Positions 33,875-45,459 of a stretch of DNA of 64,000 bases are shown piece by piece. Position numbers and translations under genes: made by a program. Location: NCBI GenBank assembly GCA_021234155.1, contig JAJEKV010000028.1, positions 4,114,567-4,178,566 of the forward strand, written 5' to 3'. The DNA comes from Isoetes taiwanensis (Eukaryota > Streptophyta > Lycopodiopsida > Isoetales > Isoetaceae). Under the pieces are notes generated by a model. The model was not told the DNA's origin. It saw only the letters and a program-made list of their open reading frames with translations, and searched no databases. Each line of letters starts with the position of its first letter. The first letter of the stretch is position 1.

Positions 33875-36445
33875 ATGAATCACCAGCTCAGATTTTCATT
33901 CCTTCTTTTCATAATTGGAGTTTTTTTTCAATTCGACAATGTCCAAGGTCGGTTTTCAAATGTAACTCATCGGATTGGAAACTTTTCTGCATCTTTATTG
34001 GGCAATGGATTGGGAAGAACACCGCAAATGGGGTAGATTCTCGGCCAATTCCTTTACATAAGAACTGTAGGGATCATCGAAAACTGTACTGTATTGTACT
34101 TTAGATCTGAAGTTTGTGATTGGTGATGAAAATTATTGGATATCAATATCAAACGTTAAATTCTTTATTTGGTCTTAAGCCATATTTCTCATTTGGGTTT
34201 TTCCATCCAGGATGCATTTTCGATTTGCAGAAGAACTACTTATGTGTGTTGTTCACTTGACAATCTGTCTGTTTTTAGATCTTCCTTTCTGTGTCCACAA
34301 GTCTGAATGGAAAAGAAAATGTTATCTACGGATTTAGTTCTGTTGGGTAAAATTTTGAAGTATATTTTTATCAGATGGAATAGCTGGAACCATTTTGCCG
34401 GGAACATCAACGAGCAAATCATTCGAGAAACAGGTTTAGATTCAAATTTAAGATGCATTTGTTTGGAAGAACTCTACTGATGCATATAGATTGGCAGCTG
34501 ATGCGATGGTGTACACTGGACTTGCTGCTCTTGGCTATAAATATATCAATATAGGTAAATCTGAAAACCTTATCACATCCTCTTATCAATCTACATCCTA
34601 TCAGCTCATTTGTTAAAAAATGCGGATGATTGTTGGGCGAACTTCAGCGACCAGCGGTTAGCAATCAACTTAACAAAACAAACATAACTTGATTAACAAT
34701 ACTAAATAATTGTTTTCGGGGGTAACTCGATACCAAGAAGGTCAACATTCCTTTGTGGATTCGAGCTCTTACAGATTATGTTCATTCCAAAGGTCTAAAA
34801 CTTGGAATTTACGGTGATGCAGGTACATATTTACATTCTTATTTAATTTATTTCCAAACAAAAACTTAATGAAATCTTAATCTTTGTCTTTGCATCGTGG
34901 TTAACATGCTCAAAACAACCGTGGATCTTTTAGACATGAACTCCAAGATGCCAGGGCTTTTGCTTCATGGGTATTGCATTCTTGATCTCTTCAGATTTTA
35001 GAGATATTATAAGAGATCTATAGAATCCTAAACCTTGAGGTTTTTTCATGTCTCCGCAGGAAATAGATTATCGAAAATATGACAACCGCTTTTTTGCGAC
35101 ACCCCTTGAAGCTAGGTTAGTACTTGTATTTCCTCACCGATGTTTGGCCTTTATTTACGCCAACAATACATAGTCAAATTAAAATGATTATGCAATGGTT
35201 GCGCATACCAAGTTATGCATGATGCTTTGATGTCTATGGGCAGACCGATATTCTTTTCACTCTGTGAATGGTGATTGCATTTTTTACTATGACAAAGTTT
35301 ACAAGGTATCTTGAAATTTCTATCTGTGTTACAACTAGGGGTGATGAAAATCTATGCCAGATGGGCTGACAAAATTGGAAATAGTTGGCGCCGCATGACG
35401 ACATTCGTGATAGCCGGAAAGGTCAATCTATATATCTTTGCCGCTTAAGGGTTAGGAAAACTGATGTATTAACATCCTAGTTAGCTTTGCAGCATGCTGA
35501 CCAATGCCGATCAGAACAACAGATGGGCATCATATGCAAGGCCAGGCGGGTGGAACGGTACATAAATACACAATTTCAAGCTACTTATTTGAAACCATAT
35601 TGACCTGAAATATATGTAGTTAGATGGAATTCACGCAGCCACTAACTTCTTACTCATTACTCTATTCAATAGATCCGGACATGCTTGAGGTTGGAAATGG
35701 CAATATGACAATCGAAGAGTACAAGTCGCACTTCAGTCTATGGGCCCTCATTAAGGTTGCTTAGTTTGCTGTTTCTTTATTGCTTGCAATAGGGTAATAT
35801 CACTATGTATCTAACAGTTTTAGGACAATGCAGGCGCCCCTTATCATGGGATGTGATTTGAGAAATCTAAGGAAGGATTATTATGACATACTTGCAAACA
35901 AAGAAGTGATAGATGTGAATCAAGGTGTTTGCATTCAAGGTTTTTTTTACAAATGAAATTGTCCGTTCTAATTAACTCAGAGATTTGATTATGCAACCAG
36001 ATAGCCTGGGAGTGCAGGGCAGGAGAGTAAGCAGGCAAGGTGATTGCCTCTGTCAGGAGGTAGAGATTTTAGATACATGTTCTACATGCAATTGCGAACT
36101 GTGGTGCCAGTCTTAATATGATCTGTTTGTTGAATTGAATGCAAGGTTTGGGCTGGACCTCTGTCTGGAGGTAGGATTGCTGTAGTGATGTTGAACAGAA
36201 ACAACAAACCTTCGTGGATAAATGTACACTGGCATGATATCGGTCTCAAGCAAGGAACTCCTGTTATTATTCGTGACCTTTGGTTGGTCAGTGCCTTTCC
36301 TTCCTTTTCTTTTAAGTTTCCAATATTACTTTTCCAATTCGCTTCTTTTTTGCAGCATACCACCTTCCGTCGACGCTTTATCCATGGCTATGGAGCTCTC
36401 TTGAATGCCCATGCTTGTAGGATGCTGATAATCAAACCTCTATGA
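33875..36445 (+). pseudogene. GH27 alpha-galactosidase, 15 exons, central exons damaged
   Basis: Intact enzymes (EC 3.2.1.22) remove alpha-galactose from raffinose-family sugars and galactomannans, usually after secretion. The ATG at 33875 opens a signal peptide (MNHQLRFSFLLFIIGVFFQF), then GLGRTPQMG-WNSWNHF. Exons: 33875-34032, 34375-34433, 34498-34554, 34626-34656, 34720-34822, 34899-34970, 35060-35115, 35205-35270, 35339-35421, 35493-35557, 35673-35755, 35834-35924, 36001-36059, 36146-36286, 36356-36445. Later exons are intact ([45 protein letters not shown], stop TGA). The nucleophile Asp is kept in DYRKYDNR, but the usual Cys after it is Arg. Four acceptors lack AG (exons 4, 5, 6 and 8), and exons 5, 6 and 9 have small indels, so a functional product is unlikely unless these are sequence errors. 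Confidence 0.88.
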
Positions 36446-36818
36446 CCACTTGGCTAAGTTATAAACCAAAACCTCTATTTTCTGGTCGACATGGCTTGTT
36501 GGTCAATCTGAAATTTATTGAGGCAGATTTTGCATTTATTCTAAAGCATTATTCAAGTGCTTTTGTCATTCTTTAATATATATCATTCCATTGGTTCTTG
36601 TTTACATTTCAGAGTCTATTACACAAACAGAGAACACAAAACTCGTCCATCTAAATGAAAACGCAGATCCTTACAGAAATATAATCTGTATAAAACGACA
36701 TTGAAGTTGGCAAAACATACAATTCCTGAAAATCTTACCATTTTCAGAACCTGATAACAGTTCTTATGTTCTTAAGAAACGATGTATGTGCGAATATTTC
36801 GTTTTTGCTTCTCACAAT

Positions 36819-37334
36819 TTAGTTCTTCCTGCCTTCTGCCAAGATGATGTGATAGCCATGCCTGCAATGTAAAAAGGATGTTTCATTTCTGAATATAAGC
36901 TCCATTTGTTTTTAAGTCAAAATTGTGCAGCTCTTTAGGTTTCAAAGAATGCAGTCTCATAGAAGCATCCCAGGCATGTCCAATATCCATCCGAAACCAG
37001 TAGACAACAGAAAACGACCTTCGCTAAAACACCTAGATGCAAAGGAATCCAATTGCAATGTCATAGGCAACTGATTGGGCAACTTAAGGTTTCAGGATCC
37101 AAATAGGTTTCAAGATCCAAATTCCTAAGGAATCATAAACACTCAGGCAAATGAAATTTCTAAAAATGAAAATGAACAAGATGGAACTTACGTTGACTTG
37201 AAAGGGGCACTAGTTGCTCCCACAGGAGTTGCAAAGGCAACATCTTGGAACGGACCAGCCATTTTGCCGCGAGGAAACCATCCAAGGTTACAACCCTTTT
37301 TGCCTGATGGGCATTCAGAATACTCTGCAGCTAT
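36819..37334 (-). CDS. Parvulin-type prolyl isomerase, last two exons only
   Basis: Two exons join in frame. 37334-37192 reads IAAEYSECPSGKKGCNLGWF then PRGKMAGPFQDVAF and GATSAPFKS. 36861-36819 reads THGYHIILAEGRKN and ends in TAA. The junction is canonical (AC|gtaagt … ttgcag|G). This is the C-terminal half of the small Par14/PIN4-like parvulin, a peptidyl-prolyl cis-trans isomerase; the family's GG-D after KK is C-N here. The catalytic histidine of HGYHI is present. The upstream exon(s), with start codon and the family's ARHIL motif, were not found up to about 40 kb, so the gene is 5'-incomplete or has a long intron. It converges on the alpha-galactosidase, with about 370 bp between the two stops. 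Confidence 0.85.
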
Positions 37335-40300
37335 CTGGTACTTTGCAGTCAGTATCTTGTTTCTAAGCAACGGTTCTTGTATACCGTGACTAACCTTAGA
37401 TTTGATGCTCGATATAGGGAAAGTTTAGGGAAGCTTTGGTTATTCGATTTAAGAAGCAACTATAGTCTGTAATATTGCTCCAGATCCCTGAATCCATTTC
37501 GACAAAGTATTTAAACTTATCTTTCTTCTTCCTCTCATTAATGTTAATGAAATGACTAGATGTGTGGCAGCCAAGTTGTGAAAAATGGAGCACCTAATAA
37601 CGCATCGCATCTTCATGCAATTTCTTCAATCAATTTGCTGTAAGTACTTTTCTGTTGGCTGCTGTAAGTACTTTCATGTTAGAACTAGCTGTACAAGGGC
37701 AGATATTAAGTTACAAACCAGAACATATCTAATCATAATCTGTAGCATCATGTTTTGTGGGCATCCAGTAAAATATTATTTAAAGATATTATGAAGGCAA
37801 CAAAACAGTAAGAAATTGTATCACATGAAAGGCTTTAAGTCCTGGTAGTTTGCTGGAAGCAGAGCTCGTGTGCTTCTTACCAGACCAGGAATTCGACCTA
37901 GCAGTTTGGAGCTTATCGGGCATTAAGACTGTTAGGTTGTTGGCTAAGAAATGTAGTTCTGCATTAAGACTTCATGTTAGGTTGTTAGCTAAGAAAATGT
38001 TAGGTTGTATGGATTTATCGCTGTGCTACAACTGAGGAAGCAAATAGAGGCTGACCACAAAGATCATGCTGACAGGTTAAATATGAGGCTGACTGTCTAT
38101 CAATTGCTATAACATCCCAACTTTGAAGCCCTTGTCATTAATTGTCAGTATACTGCTTGAATCATAATATGTTGTATCTCATATTGTATCTCATTATTTG
38201 GGGATCAATGTATGTAATGAATCCTGCTTGCAATGAATCCTGCTTGTATACTACTAAAACAACAGTAAAATCAATGAGTTTAGCTGTCTCTTTCCAGCAG
38301 ACTATGTTATTATTCCGTGCTTAGGAATTTCAGCTCTAGTTAACATTTTAGCTCTATGTTATGAGTCTCAAAATTTGAGGTTTTTTTCTGCTCCTCTTTC
38401 CTGTATGTTTCAAATTTGAATTACTGTCTAGTTCATGTTCAAATTTGGCTTTATTTATTTCAGGAAAAGAACTATGAATTATGGGCCTTCAAGGTCATTA
38501 TCATCTCAGCACAAAACAAAAGACTGTAACTTAGATCTTTATTTCCTGTCAATCAAGCCATTGCACTCTAGGAGTCAATTATTATCGAAGTGACTACAAA
38601 GGAAGGAAGCTTCCTTTCAAACTGCAGAATGACTATCTATCAATTGCTGTAAATAAGCAGCTCTACTGACTGTACCATGCCTGGGGACATGATCTGGAAC
38701 AAGTCCCTGTGTAATTCGCATTTGTGTCAATAATTATACCTGCAGGGACAAATTCGCATTTGGTTTCTATCTTGTTACAAAAGCTTGGACCCAAATAATT
38801 GGACCTAATCTTATCATTTAGTTCAGTGTTGGGATGGACCATACGAATGTAGAGACTACTCAATAAGTATTCAAACACTGGCTTTTCATAATCTTTATGC
38901 CAGAATCTTTATGCATGATTTACTTCTTTACTTTGTATGGGGGACTATCGTTCATTGCATTCAGCTGAATTCTTTGGAGTCATGCATATCCTATTTTCTT
39001 GTGCATTACACTTCCTTGCTTTTGGCTTTAGGTATCACTACAACATTACAGACAATAGACTTGCCCAACACTTCTTGCATGAACCTGTGGGCTTTGATAA
39101 TGGATGCTGGAACAGGTTTTACTTCACAAGTTTATGAACTTTCTCAAGTGTTTCTGCACAAGGCAATTGCAAGATCAAACAATGGGATCAACCAATGAGA
39201 GGAATGTCATGTTATAAGGCATTTATTATCTAAGTAAGTGAATGCTGTTGTCTCTATGTAGTGAGCGAAATTTGATGTTTTTCTATCACTGAAAGGTATA
39301 GAATTTACTCTTTATCATTGCAGGAGAAACGGGCAAGAGCCTCTATATTGCATCTATTAGCTATGGAATAACTGTTTTATAATGTACAAGGCATGCTGCA
39401 TCCAGAACTGATTATGCAGTTTATGCATCGAGAAGCATATTATCTGTTGTTGAAATACGAGGCTGATTGTCTCCTAATCCACCACAAATAATAGTCTGGT
39501 TGTGACGTCCTTACAGTCGGATGAAAGTGTTGAATTGCATATCTATCTTCGATATGATGCCTTTTTTTGATGCATAATGGCATTCAAGCTCTGCCATGCT
39601 TTGACATCAATGTACAGGAGGAGTATTGTTAAAATCATGGGGAATAACGTTTTCACCACCAACCTGGTTATATTTTATTTATGTAGCCATTCTCTTCCCT
39701 AAGTTGCTGTGGTTGTTATTCACCTGCAAAATGTGCTCGAACAAAGCAATTTTTTTCAAGCCATTCAAACAGCTTCTTTTGAATTGTCGCTCTTTGTTAA
39801 CACTTCTTCTGCGAAAGGCAAGATTCAGGATAACTAAGGATAATTATCTTTCTCATATACAACCTTTTGTTTTGGATTAAGTTAACGATATTTCCACTGT
39901 TATGTCCTGAAGTTCAAATGAACCACAAGTGCATATACACAATATAATTGACTATTCCAACTTTCCTTCTTCTATGTCACCAGAATCAGTTCCAAGTTTA
40001 CATTCCCTGTCTTCTTTTGGAAGGAGAAACAAAAATGGCAAGGGAAGCAACGATGATGCATTGCATAGCAGGATCAACATTGCCAATTCGCCAATTTGTC
40101 TTTGATTTGTCAATTCGCCACCATTTCTCTTTGATTTGATCGAATCCCTTTCGCTTTTCGGTTAACTCTTCGTTGAGGTTTTCGTTGAACTTTTTTGTTA
40201 AGGATATTACGTGGCAAACTATGTGGTATTAAATCATTGAAGTGCCATTGTCCGTCGCAGTGTTGGGCAAAGTTTTTAAACCCAATTGGAAATTTTCTTA

Positions 40301-42395
40301 CTCTTTTATCGAATAGCCGGATATTTTCAGTTCCCAATCAGAAATTTGTATTACTCTTATACAAATATGCATAAAAATCCATCGGAAATTTTCCTGCAAT
40401 GCGCTAACTCAACCGGAAATTCTTAGTTTCAACCGGAACAACCCTTCTCTACCCCAGAATTTGCCCAACAGTGGTCCGTCGAATGATACCCTACAAAAAA
40501 CCTAATCATTTTGCGTGACTTTAATGCCATGTAATTAATAGACATCAGTCGTAGTGGAATCTCACCCTAATGGATTAAAATCTCAATTTCTATATATATA
40601 TACACATTGCGATAAGGCCTTTTTCCACGGTATATCTCTAAAAGTCACAAAGATTTGGCCACCTAGGTTCGCAATAGGTTTGAAAACCAAATAGAGTCTC
40701 CCCGGTAAAATAGGCCATCTAGGTTCAGAATAGGTTTGAAAACCAAATAGAGTCTCCCCAGTCAAATAAGACACCTAGTCTTATTTGAATATATAACTAG
40801 TACTAGTATTTTAGTGGTGTCATATTTTATGACTACTATGCAGCAGAAAAGTAAGTTTAAATTTGTGTCCCATTTTTAGCCACGGAGTCACAAATGGTGT
40901 CATATATTATATATGACAGCCATATTTTGCGACTAGTGTAGAATTAGGGCCTAACTATTGCTGAATGGGATAACTATTGCTGAATGGTACAACAATACAC
41001 GAGCTATTAGCCCTGGCCATATGCACCATTTTTTGGGTTGCTCGTAGGGCAATACTTGGGAGTGTGGGGAGGGACGAATAGAGGGCCAAGGTTTGATAAT
41101 TTTGTGGCATATTTGTTGTCTATCGCTGCAGAGTTTTGGGATTTGGGGGACACCTGAGGACGATTAGATGGTGTGGATTTAATGGGAGCCAGTGGAAGGT
41201 GGGGATGCGATCTTTGTTTTGGTTGGGTTGCTCGTATGTGCGACCGAAGGCAAGCTTATCTGCTTCATCGCTTTTTTTTTTAGACAAATCATCAACAAAC
41301 CAGATTCTGCAAGGAACTAGGCCAAGGATGTTGCAACGTGCTAGATTATAGCCCAAGAGAGGTTACGTGGAGGGAAGGTCCACAAGCTCTCCCGTAGGAG
41401 AGCAAGGGAACTAGTGATGGCCGACCCTCCACCTTGTATTGAATCATATCTTGTGAAACTGAAGGTATATTTAGTGGATTGTCTTCTTGATTGTGTACAT
41501 CAATATTTCTCACTATTGTTAGTCTCTTGTAGGTTTTAGTAGAAGATGGATGCACTTTACGATAGCAAATATTTGACTGCCTTGCAAGCTCTGCTCTAGC
41601 CAAGATCTTTATTAAAATAAATCAATGTTTGAAACAGGCATTTGCTTAAACTAAGCATTTAAGTCGTATTTAATTAAAGTGGGACTCATTCCATTCCCAT
41701 TTTTTTTCGGAACCCTGTTAATTTACACAAAAAGAAGCACCCCGACTCGAAAACTGGCCATAATTGGAATTTTTGTCTATTAGTGTGCATCCAAGCTTTT
41801 CTTCCAGTTTTCTTGGATAGCGTGTCGAGAACAAGAACAATGCAACGCAAACATGCATTAGACCTATCAAGTTCTAATTGAAAAAGATTCTTAGTTGAAC
41901 ATTTTGGCTCTATTTTCTTAGGTGGGTAGACAATAGATCACAAATTCCAACAAAAATTATGCAAATCGTTTACTTAATCACCCAAAAATACTAGTTTTGA
42001 GATACCTTATATTTATAAATGGGCTACAATATATATTACAGTGGGTGAAGAGACCATAGTGGTCGTATGGGCACAATCATTACACCCTCTTCACACATGA
42101 ACCACCTAGTGCAAAGGGCGCGTGGAGCTCTCTCCTAGTCATGGAGCAACTTACAGACGATAGAAATTTGTATGAGGAGTTCCTTTATGGGCCACGTACT
42201 TGTATGTCCAACTGATGTCACCACCCTCTTCTCGGCACCTTTCTTTAATGAAATGATCTTTTCATTGCTCCCAAGCATGTACTAGTTGGTCGAGATAAGG
42301 ACTGCAAGAGACAAAATCAAATTAGTCAAGTGATGCTACATGCAAAAAAAATAAAATAAAACATAGTTCTTAGGGCCATTTTTGAAAAATACGGT
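37335..42395. other. Gene-poor region
   Basis: About 5 kb without a supported gene on either strand. Only short, motif-free ORFs occur. A two-copy ~57-bp repeat lies at 40655-40768 and short local duplications near 37920-38000. A long parvulin intron could explain part of it, but no upstream exon was seen. Confidence 0.45.
40655..40768. repeat. ~57-bp tandem repeat, two copies
   Basis: Two adjacent copies share AATAGGTTTGAAAACCAAAT and AGAGTCTCCCC, differing at a few bases. Confidence 0.85.
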
Positions 42396-42399
42396 GCAT

Positions 42400-42905
42400 G
42401 AGAAAGGCAAATACCAAAGCGAAAACGCAGGTTTTATGGGTGAGAGGCCTTTCTCGACTCATGAAATGAGAAAGGCAACAAAGCCGTAAAACGCAGGTTT
42501 TATGGGTCGGAGGCCTTTCTCGACTCATGGTCGAGAAAAGGCAACTCAAAACAAAAAACGCAGGTTTTATGGGTCAGAAGGCCTTTCTCGACTCGAGTCG
42601 AGAAAGGCAACTCAAAGCGAAGCGGGTTTTTATGGGTCGAAGGCCTTTCTCGACTCGCTGGTCGAAAGGCCTTCGACCCCTAAAAACTCATGATACCTTT
42701 CTCGACTCGCGAAGTCGAGAAAAGCCTTCGACCCATGCATAAAACTGCGTTTCTGGCTTTGCCCTTTCTCGACTCGAGAAAGAAAAAAGACTCAAAAGCG
42801 AAAAATGCAAGTTTGAGGGCCTTTCTGACTCTCGAGTCGAAAAAGGCAGCTCAAAGTAAAAAGGGCAATTTCAAAGCTCGTGAGTCCCGAGAAGGTCGAA
42901 ATGAA
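42400..42905. repeat. Tandem array with palindromic CTCGACT…AGTCGAG cores
   Basis: Seven or so units of about 62-70 bp begin with GGCCTTTCTCGACT (about 42446, 42510, 42580, 42642, 42697, 42763, 42819). Each has an inverted repeat TTTCTCGACT … AGTCGAGAAA around a variable centre, then GGCAACTCAAA and CGCAGGTTTTATGGGTC. The plus-strand ORFs across it are by-products of the repeat. A lone copy of the core, CTCGACTCACTAGTCGAG, lies at about 44807-44824. Confidence 0.8.
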
Positions 42906-44999
42906 TAACCTTCAAACATCCTATGTATTTTCTATGAAAAAATACCCTCCCATAAATTTCCCTCGTTATTTTCCATGAAAAATAGACCCTCCCCATGTAT
43001 TATCTAATGGACACATATCCAATGGACCCTCCCCTTTCTAATGGACCATACCATATAGCTATATGAAGAGGGGACTTTTGGGCTCATATATAGCTATGTA
43101 AAGAGTAATGCCTAATGCACATGTAAATAGCAACATATGCACCTATAATGCACATGTAAATAGCAACATATGCACCTATAATGTTCCCATTTTGTGTCTA
43201 GAACCTTCAAAATGGGTTAAACAAGGTGTAAATTATATCATGATCTATGCAAAGTTAAATTTTTACCTTAGAATAAGAATATATGCCTAGAAAACGTGCA
43301 CCATGGGAACATAATGTTTAACGTGTGAACATAGTAGCACACGTCAAAATATAATCCTATATTATTAGCATTTAGTTTACACTTTCTTTTTCAATGTATT
43401 ATTTTAACCTTTTTTTTTCTAATACCCCGCCTTTTTTCCCGCCCATGCTTGAATTTTAAAATCATTTATTTTACACTTTTATTTTCAACGTATTATTTTA
43501 CCCCTTTTTTTAAACCCCGCCTTTTTTCCTTTATGCTTGAATTTTAAACTTTGGTACATACCTTTGAGACAGTTCATTTGTACCGCTTGGAAGAAGCTCC
43601 CAACGCCATAGCTCCCACCGCTTTTACTCCACCTCCATCCATCACCGCGGATGGATTTCACGACTTCACAAGCGGATCCATCACCGTGGAGAAGCCTTCA
43701 TCTTGCACAGGAAGCCAGCCCTTTCCGTCATCGTTTCCACTTGCTTAGATGTGAAAGCACAAAAATGGAGCATCGATCTTTGAAGCTCAAGCATATCTGG
43801 CGATTTGGGTATGTACCTTGCCATGGATTATTCATCGTTTTGATTCTTCACATTTTCTTGGGACTCCGCCGATTCTGCTGCCCGAAAATAGCAATAGATC
43901 CAAGATCCCGGGGTTGGTAGATCCATCAATGGCTTGTGAATGCTAGCTTAGTTGAAAATACAAGGAGGGCGGATGTCTTTGGATCCAAGAAGGCGGATGC
44001 CCGGTGAGCCATTTAAGCAGGGGTTCCATGTGTGGAAAATAGGGGTTCTTCCGGGCCAAGCTCATGGAAAGAAAGACCACTCATGGAGGGCGGCGGCCCC
44101 ATCGGCGGAACTATGGAGGAGGAGGCTGCTATGGCGTAATCCATGGAGGTGGAGGTGGAGAGAGCGCCCAAATGCACACCTACCAAAAGCCCCAAATAAT
44201 AACTCAACTATCTGGAGCCCTCAATCCAAGGAATCCGAGGAGCCCAGTTCTAGTTGAATCAATTGCTAACAAAACAATCGAAGCTTGGATTGAAGCTCGA
44301 GCACCTGGAATGGAGGGGACCCAAATGCGGCTGAAGAAAGAAAGCAAAATTCTACGTGGGTGCTCCGGAGATGGGCAGTTTGAAGCGGGAAAACGGAAGA
44401 AAGGGGGCGCTCATAAGACCGATCGATGCATTGTGAGGTGTCTGAGACAGTCCGGGTTTGTGATCTGCTCTGTTTGTGATCTTCTGTATGCATTGTGATC
44501 TGCTCTGTTTGTGGCATAGTTGAGCAGGAAAAGGAACCCCAGGCAAGAAGGAGAAACGGTGAGAAGGAAGAAATGGGCAGAGAGAGAGAGTACTTCAATA
44601 TTTGACGTTGGCAGAAAGGTTTATCTGTGGCAGAAAAAGGCTTTTCTTATATGATCTGTGGCTGCACTGCAGAGTACTGTCACACCAAGTTGGTGTAGCC
44701 GCAAGCGGCATGACTAGTTAAGGACGTGGCAGAAAGGTTTATCTGTGGCAAACATTGGCAGAATATTTGACGTTGGCAGAAAGGCAAAGGATTTATGTTT
44801 TCCAATTCTCGACTCACTAGTCGAGAAGAGGAGAATGGTTTATATTTTTTTATTGAGGTTAGTCTCGAGGTGAGTGGTCCATCCCTCATATGAAGAGAGT
44901 TGCCCGTCGGAGAAACACTATTGCACCACAATCTCTTCCTGTTGAGTGCAGGGATAGGTTCTATACGTACAAAATTTAAATTCCTGGCGTATAAAGTCA
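42906..44999. other. Region without a supported gene, several small repeats
   Basis: Holds a two-copy ~33-bp repeat (43108-43175), a two-copy ~85-bp AT-rich repeat ending in ATGCTTGAATTTTAAA (about 43380-43550), and open frames at 43551-44500 without known motifs. A repeated GGCAGAAAGGTTTATCTGTG lies at about 44611 and 44728. Confidence 0.4.
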
Positions 45000-45455
45000 A
45001 AAATCATTATTTTTAATAAAATCGTATTTAACGATTTTAAACCTCACCGTGGGAAAAAAAAATTTGCGTCTGCGAAAACCACGGAAAGCGTCTGAAATTT
45101 TTGTCGCAGCGAAAACGATTGAAAACCAGCGTCTGTGAAGCAAAAAAAAAAAAAAAAAATTACGTACGCGAAACCTTTTGTACTGCGTACGCGAAAGTAT
45201 TTTCGGCGTGAGCGTCTGAAAAGAATTCGGCGTATCTGGCGTCAATTTTTGTTTTTCGGTTTAAAAAAAAAAAAATATTGAATTTCGTGCGCCAAATTCT
45301 TACGTATTCAGCGTCTGTGAAAATACTTTCGGCGTCGCTAGATCTGGAGGTTCAGCGACGCCTGTAAAAAAAATTCACGTGACGCTTCCGTTGTATGCCA
45401 GTCGCGAAAATTTTCACGTTGTTTTTCGTCGCGCGAAAAATCTTCCGACCAGAAT
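45000..45455. repeat. CpG-rich degenerate short-motif repeat
   Basis: Variants of GCGTCTGTGAAAA, CGCGAAA and GGCGT recur about a dozen times, mixed with A- and T-runs (for example about 45065, 45130, 45210, 45310). CpG is far more frequent here than in the surrounding AT-rich DNA. It lies directly upstream of the longest LINE in the window. Confidence 0.6.
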
Positions 45456-45459
45456 TTTT

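Noticed and set aside
42400-42905. CRISPR-like array
   Set aside because: Units are regularly spaced and palindromic, but the intervening parts are repeats of each other, not unique spacers, and the context is a plant nuclear genome.
42502-42908. Repeat-protein gene across the palindromic array
   Set aside because: Several frames are open only because the unit recurs; no start context, splice sites or conserved frame.
43551-44500. LINE ORF1 upstream of the 45.7-kb ORF2
   Set aside because: Open frames exist, but none shows the zinc-knuckle (CCHC) or other ORF1 features, and the CpG-rich repeat intervenes.
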